Assembly: GCA_964589935.1 (NCBI GenBank)
Contig: CAZPVD010000004.1
Location: forward strand, 186,001 to 250,000
Reading direction: 5' to 3'
Length of the DNA: 64,000 nt
From: VHCN01 sp964589935
GTDB taxonomy: Bacteria; Verrucomicrobiota; Verrucomicrobiia; Limisphaerales; VHCN01
A model generated the notes under the pieces. It was not told the DNA's origin and made no database searches. It was given only the letters and a program-made list of their open reading frames with translations. The position numbers and the translations under genes are program-made. Below are positions 16,687 through 23,332 of the stretch, piece by piece. Numbering within the stretch: position 1 is the stretch's first letter; each line of letters opens with the position of its first letter.

Positions 16687-16946
16687 ACACTGAACTTTCA
16701 CCAACGCAGGCGCGCGTCATTGAGGCTGCGGCGCGTGGATTGACCAACAAAGGCATCGCCGCAGAACTCCACGTCAGCCCAAACACCGTGGACTCGCACT
16801 GGCGAAAAATCTTTCAGCGCCTCGGCACGCATTCCAGGACTCAAGCCGTGCTCCATGTGGAACTGTCGCGGGCATCACGTATTCACGTGACCCGTGAACG
16901 CGTGACTATCGCTCGCCAGCGTCGGCATGGGAAGGTGAAGCTGTGA
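16683..16946 (+). CDS. LuxR/GerE-type helix-turn-helix protein
   Basis: This 87-residue protein is almost only a LuxR C-terminal domain. LSPTQARVIEAAARGLTNKG followed by IAAELHVSPNTVDSHWRKIF is the four-helix GerE DNA-binding fold (5-60). A basic tail (RERVTIARQRRHG) follows. There is no receiver or ligand-binding domain, so it would act as a constitutive or dimer-controlled regulator. It starts in the stop of the terminase-like gene and its stop holds the GTG of the next gene, so it is embedded in the operon. The orphan form in a structural-gene block is odd. Confidence 0.75.
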   Translation: MNTELSPTQARVIEAAARGLTNKGIAAELHVSPNTVDSHWRKIFQRLGTHSRTQAVLHVELSRASRIHVTRERVTIARQRRHGKVKL

Positions 16947-17692
16947 CCGCGACATTCATCAAAACCGAAGTCCTCGAAAAACTCGCGAAGCAAATTTTCG
17001 GCGACGCACTTCCGAGTTTGCCTCGCGCCGAAGATGCCCGGCGCGACGCCATCGCCGCCGAATTCAGCGCCGCGCACCTCAATGTGCCCGGCGTGTCGCG
17101 TCGCGACGAAACCAAGTTCAACCGCCTTGCCGCTCCGTTCCGCGTGATTGCAGAAAACCGTCAGCAGCGCGTTGACAGCTACCTCGCCAACCTCACGCCG
17201 CCCCCGACGGTCGCAACTACGCGTGAAAAATTGGTGCGTGCTCTTGGTGAACGCGCCCTCGCCGGAAATTTGCTTCACGCGCGGCGGCAAATCGCTTTGT
17301 CGTTGCTGCTGATTTCCGCCCTCGAAGGCGAGAGCAACGCGACCGTTCCAGCGAATCAGACCGAGGCCGCGCGGCTGCTCGCCGGCAAACTCGACCTGCT
17401 CGGCGCGAAGGAGAAGTTCATCGGACATGGACAATCGTTCCCGTCCATCGGCTCCGGCCTCGCGCTGCTCGCCGAACTGGCCGACGCGGTGAACGACGAG
17501 CGCACCCCGTCCCCCGCGCCGGCCGCCGTCACTGCCGCCTCGCCCGTGCCGCGTCGTCCATCCTGCGCCGCACCGAAGCTGGCCGTGCCGTCCGCCGCCG
17601 AGCGCAAGACGATGCCGCTCACGGAATTCAACGCGTTGTCCCCCGCCGCGCGGATGGACTTCGTGATGCGCGGCGGGAAACTTTCCAACTGA
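16943..17692 (+). CDS. Unknown phage-type protein
   Basis: This 249-residue protein starts at GTG 16943. The first ~170 residues are helical. An Ala/Pro-rich linker follows (about 178-215), and the last block MPLTEFNALSPAARMDFV then GGKL is similar to short tails seen on phage head-region and protease-associated proteins, where a small domain with an Ala-Arg-x-x-Phe pattern is common. The body matches no family I know. It could be a virion or scaffold-like protein, or a capsid-redirecting factor if the element is a satellite. The next gene starts 5 bp after its stop. Confidence 0.55.
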   Translation: MTATFIKTEVLEKLAKQIFGDALPSLPRAEDARRDAIAAEFSAAHLNVPGVSRRDETKFNRLAAPFRVIAENRQQRVDSYLANLTPPPTVATTREKLVRALGERALAGNLLHARRQIALSLLLISALEGESNATVPANQTEAARLLAGKLDLLGAKEKFIGHGQSFPSIGSGLALLAELADAVNDERTPSPAPAAVTAASPVPRRPSCAAPKLAVPSAAERKTMPLTEFNALSPAARMDFVMRGGKLSN

Positions 17693-17697
17693 AATTT

Positions 17698-18345
17698 ATG
17701 AACACCACCGCACCCGCCGCACCCGTCTGGCACGAACAGGATTCTGTTGTCACCGCCGCGCAACAGCAGCTTGAAGCCGAGATCAAAAAAATTGAGAGCG
17801 AAGCCGCGCGCCAGCGCGCCGAGACGGCTTCGCGGCTCGCCGCCGAGAATCGGAAAATCAGCTCGTGGCGTTCGATTTTGAATTCCGGCGCGGAGGCCGC
17901 GACGCGAACACGCTACGCCCGCGAACAACTTGAAATCATGCGCGAGCGTAAATCCATAGCCGAGGCGAAGCTCCGCGAGCTAATCGGTGAGCCATGCTAC
18001 TCGCTCGAATGGCATTCGCAAAACGGTGTCTCCCCGACGAATCCAGCGCAAACCTTGTTTCATTCGCCGGAACACGGTTCAACGCCTCAAAATCCGATTT
18101 TCTTTTGGAGCCGGCGCATCGCCGAGACTCAGCCCGGCCTCGAGTTTATCGAAAAGCTGATTCCGCAATTTGAGCAGGCGGAAGCCGACGCGCTTGCGTC
18201 CGCGAAAGCGTATGCGGCGGCGCACGGCATCGAACACGACTTCGGCGACACCACGCCGACTACGGCATCCTCCGCCGCCGCGACGGAACCCGCGAACGCG
18301 CTCGCCGAGCTGACCGTTGAGAGCACGCCCAAGAGACGAAAATGA
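17698..18345 (+). CDS. Coiled-coil protein of unknown function
   Basis: This 215-residue protein has a long charged coiled coil (about 18-95, with many Ala, Glu and Arg), a short globular middle (about 96-165) and a low-complexity Thr/Ala tail ending in KRRK. There is no signal peptide. Its place just before the tape-measure-like gene suggests a tail- or virion-associated protein, perhaps a chaperone or minor structural protein. I recognise no family. Confidence 0.6.
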   Translation: MNTTAPAAPVWHEQDSVVTAAQQQLEAEIKKIESEAARQRAETASRLAAENRKISSWRSILNSGAEAATRTRYAREQLEIMRERKSIAEAKLRELIGEPCYSLEWHSQNGVSPTNPAQTLFHSPEHGSTPQNPIFFWSRRIAETQPGLEFIEKLIPQFEQAEADALASAKAYAAAHGIEHDFGDTTPTTASSAAATEPANALAELTVESTPKRRK

Positions 18346-18352
18346 TTTTTTC

Positions 18353-18432
18353 GCCGGGAGTCTTCTGTGTCATGGCCGAAACTCCCGGCAACCGCGCGTG
18401 GCGGATCGTGAACGCCGTTCGCTGCGCGCGGT
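18353..18432. repeat. Two inverted repeats before the tape-measure-like gene
   Basis: Within the 109-bp gap there are two palindromes: gccgggagt/actcccggc (18353-18361 and 18381-18389, 9-bp arms, 19-nt loop) and accgcgcg/cgcgcggt (18391-18398 and 18425-18432, 8-bp arms). Both would fold in RNA. The first follows the stop of the coiled-coil gene by 7 bp and has a T-run (18345-18351) before the left arm, so on the - strand it could terminate transcription. On the + strand it could attenuate it. Confidence 0.5.
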
Positions 18433-18454
18433 AAATTTCAGATGAACTGACACG

Positions 18455-19807
18455 ATGGCCCTGGAACTCAAAGTCAAGATTGGCGGTGACGGCACCAACT
18501 TCCAGCACGAACTTGGCAAGGCCAAACTCGCGGCAATGGACTTTGGAAAAACCTTGAGCAGCGGTGCCCTGCCCGGATTTCTAAAAGTCGGCTCGTTCGC
18601 CGCCGTCGCCGAGGGGCTGCGGGAGATTGTCACGGGGGCTATTGAGTTCGGAACCGAGACGAAGCACAGCGCGGAGCAGTTCGGCCTTTCGACAACCGAG
18701 GTGCAGCAACTTGGCAAGGCCGCGCGGAAAACCGGCCTCGAATTTTCCGACTTCGGCACCGCGCTGTTGAAGGTTGAATCTGCGCGCAAAGAGGCCGCCG
18801 AAGGCAACGAGGCGTTGCGAGGCCAATTCGCCCGGCTTGGTGTCACGCTGGCCGATCTGAACAATCCCGCGCTGCGCCATATTGACCTGCTGAGGAAAAT
18901 CGCGGCGGCCAGCAAAGACCTCGACGGAGCCGGCCGCGCGGCGTTGCACGACTTGCTAGGGAAGTCCGGCGCGCGGCTGGCCGGCGCGCTCGAACTCCTG
19001 CCCACGATCACGGCGGATCAGGTCGTCTCTCCCGAAGCCATCGAGCGTCTTGATGACATCCACAAGCGAATGAGCAAGGCCGCAACCGCTGTGAAAGGAT
19101 GGACGGCGGAAGCCGTGGCGTATTGGGACGCCTTTGTTCAAAGAAACATCGAGTTCCTGATGAACCCGACGGGTAATCAAAATGAAGTCCAGGGCATGAC
19201 GCGCGAGCAGAAGGCGGAACGCAATTTGGAGATTGACCGCAACGCCGGTGTCCGTGACGAGGATATGCGCGGCGAGCAGCGTCTCCTTCTCGACTACCGC
19301 AATAATCCAAACCCACGCCGCCTCAGCTTTGACCAGTTCGCGGGCGAGTCGGATGCGGCGTCGGAAAAGAAACTTTTTCAGGACAAGGAACTCGCGAAGA
19401 GCCAGGAGGAGTTAAACAACTTGAAGCAGGCCGGCGGTATGATTGGACTTTCGCATGAGGAAAAGCGCGCGGAACTCACGCGCCGAATCCTACAGCTTGA
19501 GCAGGACATTGCCGAGGCGCGCACCGCGGGTTTCGAGAATGCCGCCGTCAAAGGAGAGGTCGAAGTGCAACGGCTCAAAAACGAGCTTAAACAAGACAAG
19601 CCCGACAAGGCGTTGAATCTCGGCAGCGCGGATCGTCTTGCCCGAATTGGTTTGTTCACGGGTCGAGGGCCGTCATTCAACCCGGCGGCGGCTGCCGCGA
19701 GCCAACGCGCGCAACAACTGGCGGCGACGAACAAGCTGATTGCGGAAACGATCACCAGCCGACAGTTAATCGAAACCGCAATTTTAGGAATCCCCGCTCA
19801 ACTCTGA
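18455..19807 (+). CDS. Phage tail tape-measure-like protein (short)
   Basis: This 450-residue protein opens with a short beta stretch (ALELKVKIGGDGTNF), then an amphipathic and Gly/Ala-rich helix (SGALPGFLKVGSFAAVAEGL), and continues as long helices. The segment FGLSTTEVQQLGKAARKTGL is typical of tape-measure N-terminal domains of siphophages and of Mu-like phages. It is much shorter than a full tape measure (often >700 residues) and has no long hydrophobic repeat region, so it may be a truncated or specialised version. A Glu/Lys-rich coiled coil fills about 310-390. No other tail gene is beside it. Confidence 0.55.
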   Translation: MALELKVKIGGDGTNFQHELGKAKLAAMDFGKTLSSGALPGFLKVGSFAAVAEGLREIVTGAIEFGTETKHSAEQFGLSTTEVQQLGKAARKTGLEFSDFGTALLKVESARKEAAEGNEALRGQFARLGVTLADLNNPALRHIDLLRKIAAASKDLDGAGRAALHDLLGKSGARLAGALELLPTITADQVVSPEAIERLDDIHKRMSKAATAVKGWTAEAVAYWDAFVQRNIEFLMNPTGNQNEVQGMTREQKAERNLEIDRNAGVRDEDMRGEQRLLLDYRNNPNPRRLSFDQFAGESDAASEKKLFQDKELAKSQEELNNLKQAGGMIGLSHEEKRAELTRRILQLEQDIAEARTAGFENAAVKGEVEVQRLKNELKQDKPDKALNLGSADRLARIGLFTGRGPSFNPAAAAASQRAQQLAATNKLIAETITSRQLIETAILGIPAQL

Positions 19808-19809
19808 CC

Positions 19810-20085
19810 ATGCCTGATACTTTCCACCGCGCCCGCTGGTGCCTGTCCTACGCCGTCGGCTGGATAGCCGGCTTCCTCCTCTACATCATGCCCGCGATGA
19901 TTCGCGCCTTCCTCCGCCGCGCCGCCGTGCCGGCGGGAGGGCTTGTCGGCTGGCTCGTCATCGCGCCCGTGGTTGTATGCTTCACCCTCGCCTCGGTGCC
20001 GCTGCTCTGGCTCAACTACCTTGTGCGCCGCCTCACCACGCGCACCGTCACCCGCCACGCCCCCGCTGGCGCAGCTCGGAATTGA
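19810..20085 (+). CDS. Small two-helix membrane protein (holin-like size)
   Basis: This 91-residue protein starts 2 bp after the tape-measure-like stop. Two hydrophobic stretches (about 14-27 and 43-68) are flanked by Arg residues, ending in a basic tail. The size and topology resemble small holins or membrane proteins of phages, but no endolysin gene follows, so a lysis role is unproved. It is the last + strand gene of the element. Confidence 0.5.
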   Translation: MPDTFHRARWCLSYAVGWIAGFLLYIMPAMIRAFLRRAAVPAGGLVGWLVIAPVVVCFTLASVPLLWLNYLVRRLTTRTVTRHAPAGAARN

Positions 20086-20086
20086 C

Positions 20087-20107
20087 GTAGGACATAGTTT
20101 GTCCTAC
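20087..20107. repeat. Hairpin after membrane-protein gene
   Basis: Perfect 8-bp arms gtaggaca (20087-20094) and tgtcctac (20100-20107) with a 5-nt loop lie 2 bp after the stop of the last + strand gene. There is no T-run after it, so it is either a weak terminator or a palindromic intergenic repeat. Confidence 0.55.
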
Positions 20108-20143
20108 CCGTCCGCCGTCCTCACCCTCGCCGCGAATCAAAGT

Positions 20144-20166
20144 CGCTCTAAAGCGATTTTAGAGCG
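20144..20166. repeat. Second hairpin in the convergent gap
   Basis: Perfect 9-bp arms cgctctaaa (20144-20152) and tttagagcg (20158-20166) with a 5-nt loop lie between the two terminator-like hairpins. It may act as a terminator on either strand or be part of a repeat cluster. Confidence 0.5.
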
Positions 20167-20180
20167 TTCCACATGGAAAC

Positions 20181-20208
20181 AAAAGGGGCGGCCCGTGAAG
20201 GCCGCCCC
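20181..20208 (-). terminator. Rho-independent terminator for the - strand gene
   Basis: Perfect 9-bp GC-rich arms ggggcggcc (20185-20193) and ggccgcccc (20200-20208) with a 6-nt loop are followed, reading the - strand, by TTTT (20181-20184). It lies 29 bp beyond the stop of the - strand gene (20237) and so looks like its intrinsic terminator. Confidence 0.75.
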
Positions 20209-20236
20209 GTGAAGGGACGTGAGCCGCTATCCGCGC

Positions 20237-20719
20237 TCAATCTCCATCGTCCACCGTCTTCCGCCAGCCGTCCTTGTCCAGCCGTTCGCGCAGTTCGTCC
20301 ACCAGTCGAGGCAATTCAAAATCGTAGCAGAGCAGCCAAATTTGGCAGATTTCCTCGTGGAGTTCGCGAAACTCCTCAAGCGTTAGGTCATCCGTTCGTT
20401 GCTCAATTATGCTTTCAAATGCCTTCGCGCCGACGGAAGCCTTCCTGCTGATTTCGAGCAAAACATCCTCCACGTTCCGAACGGTGTTTTGGAACACCCG
20501 CTTTTCAAGCATGGCCGAAAGCAGCTCTTCGACGGCTATGCCCTGCGTCTTGGCCGCGAGCTGGTGCAACTTGAACTCGTCTTCACTCAACTCGCATTCA
20601 ATCTTCACGATCCTCTTGCCCGGCGGCGGACTGCCCGCCTTGCCGCCGGCTTCATCCGTGGCGTTTGCTGACTGCGGTTTTTCCGGCAACCGCCCGGCCT
20701 CTGCGTTTGGTGTCTTCAT
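20237..20719 (-). CDS. Unknown protein, the only - strand gene in the element
   Basis: This 160-residue protein starts at ATG 20719. The first 35 residues are Pro/Gly/Ala-rich; the rest is acidic and helical (IVKIECELSEDEFKLHQLAA, then RNVEDVLLEISRKAS and a Glu-rich end). No family is recognised. The N-terminal part has the look of a short ribbon-helix-helix or Arc-like segment, so a repressor or antitoxin role is possible but unproved. Being opposed to all other genes, as repressors of prophages and satellites often are, makes it a candidate regulator. A good terminator lies 29 bp downstream. Confidence 0.6.
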   Translation of the reverse strand: MKTPNAEAGRLPEKPQSANATDEAGGKAGSPPPGKRIVKIECELSEDEFKLHQLAAKTQGIAVEELLSAMLEKRVFQNTVRNVEDVLLEISRKASVGAKAFESIIEQRTDDLTLEEFRELHEEICQIWLLCYDFELPRLVDELRERLDKDGWRKTVDDGD

Positions 20720-20889
20720 GGTGTGAGAATCCCCGAACGCCGGGCTGGCACCTGACACGGGCAGCACCATGCGCCCATGCCCGCGCCGACGCCGGGGAAG
20801 TTTGCTGTCTTGGGAAGCGTGCTTTTTCGAGCCGGTGTCAGTCGGCTTCTCCGCAGCACACGCGCGGAAATTGAAGGCTAGGAAACACC

Positions 20890-20950
20890 CTTGAGCGACA
20901 GTGAGCAAACATAGCGAAAAGCGAGTTTTTGCATACGTTTTGCATACGGT
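20890..20950 (+). repeat. Subterminal repeat, right (tandem GCATACG)
   Basis: The counterpart of the left subterminal repeat: cttgagcgacag (20890-20901) and two GCATACG words 11 bp apart (20929-20950). It lies 63 bp inside the right att core in the same orientation as the left copy. It is a likely integrase or excisionase arm site. The 27-bp spacing between the two motifs differs from the left copy (3 bp). Confidence 0.55.
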
Positions 20951-21013
20951 TTCCCCGATTCTTAGCCGGTATAAATACGCTAAAACTCCTGTTTTTGTGG
21001 GATTTTTTGAAGA

Positions 21014-21048
21014 ATGGCGGAGAGAGGGGGATTCGAACCCCCGATACG
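21014..21048 (-). repeat. att site within the intact tRNA-Ser gene (element right end)
   Basis: This 35-bp core spans the CCA end, acceptor, T-arm and a few bases of the variable arm of tRNA-Ser on the - strand. It is the partner of 12065-12099 (34/35 identical). Together they delimit the element, and excision by crossover here would restore an intact tRNA gene next to the ATPase gene. Confidence 0.88.
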
Positions 21049-21106
21049 ATTTAACTCGTATAACGGTTTAGCAAACCGCCGCTTTAGGCCACTCAGCCAT
21101 CTCTCC
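21015..21106 (-). tRNA. tRNA-Ser (GCT anticodon)
   Basis: This 92-nt class II tRNA on the - strand has a 7-bp acceptor stem (GGAGAGA with TCTCTCC), a long variable arm (TACGA/TCGTA), a canonical T-loop (GGTTCGAATCC) and an encoded GCCA end. The anticodon loop TTGCTAA gives GCT (plus-strand 21070-21072), reading AGC/AGU serine codons. Its 3' end is the integration site of the element. It is intact after integration. Confidence 0.95.
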
Positions 21107-21406
21107 GGCCAAACCGCGCCCGGTATCTAAGCCGCACAGCCCGCCGAATTCAACTTTCATTTCCGGCGCGTTCACCATCAAAGTTAGTTTTAACTAAGTC
21201 TATTGTTGTAATCAAACTTGGCGTTCAGCACCCTCGGCGCATGAAGTTGCATGGCGCCTTGTCGCATGCCGTCAGGCGAAATTCCGCGGCGAAAAATGCG
21301 CGACGAGCGAACCCCGCCGCGTGGGCTTCTCGATTTCAACGAATGTGAAACGCACAAGCTATTGGCTTGCCACGTCGGCGCGATTCGGCGATGGAGGCGC
21401 GCGCCA
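21107..21406. other. Intergenic region before the OprB-type porin
   Basis: This 300-bp stretch separates tRNA-Ser (-) from the porin (+). It is more AT-rich in the middle (21175-21230) and has a 6-bp inverted repeat, ttagtt-tt-aactaa (21185-21198), that may be an operator. Promoters of both tRNA and porin should lie here. I see no gene and no clear -35/-10 pair. Confidence 0.35.
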
Positions 21407-22756
21407 ATGACATCGGTCGCGGTCAAAAGGATCACGCTGCTCACGCGCGCGAGCGCGAGGGCGGGCATTGGGCTGTTTGCGCTCGCCGCGGGCGCGCAGG
21501 ATTCGCCCGCGACGAACAAAGTTTCCACGGCGAACTGGAACTTTCACGCGCAATCCACCGTGATTGAGCAGGTGCATTTCGGGTTTCCCGCCAGTGTTTC
21601 CGGTCTGAACAGCCTGCACAGCGAGCGCGAGTGCAAGCAGACCGTCTCGTTCGATCTGATGGCTGGCGCGCGGGTGTGGCGCGGCGGCGAGGTGTATGCG
21701 GACGGCATGATGTGGCAGGGCTTCGGCTTCAGTGACGCGGTGGGCGCGGCGGGTTTTCCAAACGGCGAGGCGTTCCGCGTCGGCACGGAGATTCCAAACG
21801 TCACGTTCGCGCGGGCGTTTCTCCGTCAGACGTTTGGTTTCGGTGGTGAGCAGGAAAAGGTGGAGGACGACGCATTGCAACTGGCCGGCGCGCGCGACAT
21901 TTCACGTGTCACAATCACGGCGGGCAAGTTCAGCGCGAAGGACATCTTCGACCGCAACGCCTACGCGAACGATCCGCGCACGCAGTTCCTCAACTGGGCC
22001 TTGATGGCGAACGGCGCGTGGGATTTTCCGGCGGATGCGCTCGGCTACGCGCCGGGAGTCGCGGTCGAGTTGAACCAGCCTGCGTGGGCCGCGCGCGCGG
22101 GTGTGTTCGGAGTGCCGCACCGCGTGAACGGCGTCTCATTTGACAAGGCGTTCACGCGCGCGTGGTCGTCGGTGGGCGAACTGGAGCGGCGCTTCACGAT
22201 CAACGGGCATCCGGGCGCGGTGCGATTCCTTGCTTTTCTCACGGAGGCGGCCATGGGCAGCTACGCGGAGACGGTGGCGAATCCGGGCTTCGGCGGCGAC
22301 ATCACGCGCACGCGCGCGTATCGGCACAAGTTCGGCTTCGGCCTGAATGTCGAACAGGAACTCGCGACCGACCTCGGCGTGTTCCTCCGCGCGGGCTGGA
22401 ACGACGGCCGCAACCAGACGTGGATGTTCACGGACATTGACCGCACGGTGTCCGCAGGGTTGAGCCTCAAGGGCCGCGCGTGGGGCCGCGCGGGCGACAC
22501 GCTCGGCCTCGCCGCCGCGGTCAACGCCATCTCGCGCGAGCACCGCAACTTCCTCGCCGCCGGCGGCACGGGCATCACCGTGGGCGACGGCTCGCTCAAC
22601 TACGCGCCGGAGACCATTCTGGAGACGTATTACGATGCGCAACTTCCGTGGCGCGCGCGCGCCGCGTTGGATTTCCAGTTCATCGCCAACCCGGCCTACA
22701 ATCGCGACCGCGGTCCGGTGCCGATCATTGCCGGACGGCTTCATTGGGAATTTTGA
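21407..22756 (+). CDS. Carbohydrate porin, OprB family
   Basis: This 449-residue outer-membrane beta-barrel protein starts with a signal peptide (about residues 1-27, hydrophobic AGIGLFALAAGA, then a cut near AQD). The mature part has the short alternating strands of a barrel and ends in a C-terminal Phe (RLHWEF), the usual outer-membrane assembly signal. The block NPAYNRDRGPVPII just before the end is a hallmark of OprB-type porins, which pass sugars. ATG 21407 is chosen because it is directly followed by the signal peptide; the frame extends upstream only as non-coding-like residues. Confidence 0.83.
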   Translation: MTSVAVKRITLLTRASARAGIGLFALAAGAQDSPATNKVSTANWNFHAQSTVIEQVHFGFPASVSGLNSLHSERECKQTVSFDLMAGARVWRGGEVYADGMMWQGFGFSDAVGAAGFPNGEAFRVGTEIPNVTFARAFLRQTFGFGGEQEKVEDDALQLAGARDISRVTITAGKFSAKDIFDRNAYANDPRTQFLNWALMANGAWDFPADALGYAPGVAVELNQPAWAARAGVFGVPHRVNGVSFDKAFTRAWSSVGELERRFTINGHPGAVRFLAFLTEAAMGSYAETVANPGFGGDITRTRAYRHKFGFGLNVEQELATDLGVFLRAGWNDGRNQTWMFTDIDRTVSAGLSLKGRAWGRAGDTLGLAAAVNAISREHRNFLAAGGTGITVGDGSLNYAPETILETYYDAQLPWRARAALDFQFIANPAYNRDRGPVPIIAGRLHWEF

Positions 22757-22876
22757 ACGGTCACCCGCGAAGGGTCGAAAATACGGACTGCGCGGTGCGA
22801 GGCGGTTTTACCATTCTTTAACAATTTTCCCCGCGCCTGAAATCATCTCTTAACACGGCCCGTGTTGAGTATGGCC

Positions 22877-23311
22877 ATGAAAACGATCAACAACTCAACA
22901 GTCCGGCGGTGGCTGGTGGTGGATGACGAGGCGGTGGTGATGCATCTGGCGGCCGTGTTCCTGCGCCGCCTCGGCGTGACAAACGTGCAGACGTGCGGAT
23001 CGTCGGCGGACGCGCTGCGGGCATTCGAGGCGGAGCCGGACGCGTTCGAGTGCGTCCTCGCGAACCGCTCCCTTCCTGGGCTGGATGGTCATGAACTCGC
23101 CCGCTGCATCCGCGAGCGCTCGGCCGACACGAAGATCGTCCTGATGAGCCGCGGCCTCTGGCGGCTGTCCGACGAGGAGGAGCACCGGCTCGGCGTGGAC
23201 GCCGTCGTGCAGAAACCGTTCGACGCGCACGATCTTAAAGAAGCGATGCACACAGCGGAACTCCGACATCCAGTCACACGCTCCGGTGAACCTATGCTGA
23301 AGGCGGCTTAA
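22877..23311 (+). CDS. Response-regulator receiver protein, degenerate phospho-site
   Basis: This ~144-residue single receiver domain (start ATG 22877; ATG 22871 and GTG 22862 are alternatives) keeps the acidic pair (VVDDEA), the Ser of the switch (VLMSRG) and the Lys (VVQKPF). At the phospho-acceptor position, where one expects Asp before xxMPG, it has Asn63 (CVLANRSLPG; codon AAC at 23063-23065). A receiver without the Asp cannot take a phosphoryl group by the usual route, so it may act as a constitutive or protein-binding pseudo-receiver. A stand-alone CheY-like domain with no output domain. Confidence 0.8.
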   Translation: MKTINNSTVRRWLVVDDEAVVMHLAAVFLRRLGVTNVQTCGSSADALRAFEAEPDAFECVLANRSLPGLDGHELARCIRERSADTKIVLMSRGLWRLSDEEEHRLGVDAVVQKPFDAHDLKEAMHTAELRHPVTRSGEPMLKAA

Positions 23312-23332
23312 ACGAATGTGCAAACAGGCCCG

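Larger units (their letters stand above)
12065..21048. mobile_element. ~9-kb tRNA-Ser integrative element, phage-satellite-like
   Basis: The element lies between two copies of a 35-bp core, one being the 3' end of tRNA-Ser(GCT). It carries integrase, an unknown gene, an excisionase-like helix-turn-helix, a replication-like module, a Nu1-like terminase small subunit, a LuxR-type HTH, two unknown proteins, a tape-measure-like protein, a small membrane protein, and one gene on the - strand. Seven gene junctions are ATGA or GTGA overlaps, so it reads as a few polycistronic blocks. There is no capsid, portal, protease or large terminase gene. The order int, small HTH, replication, terS recalls phage-inducible chromosomal islands, but a tape-measure gene is unusual for them. 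The alternative is a reduced prophage. Confidence 0.8.

Noticed and set aside
21185..21198. The palindrome ttagtt-tt-aactaa before the porin as an operator
   Set aside because: Arms are only 6 bp and AT-rich, and no regulator with such a site is known here; kept only as a remark in the intergenic entry.
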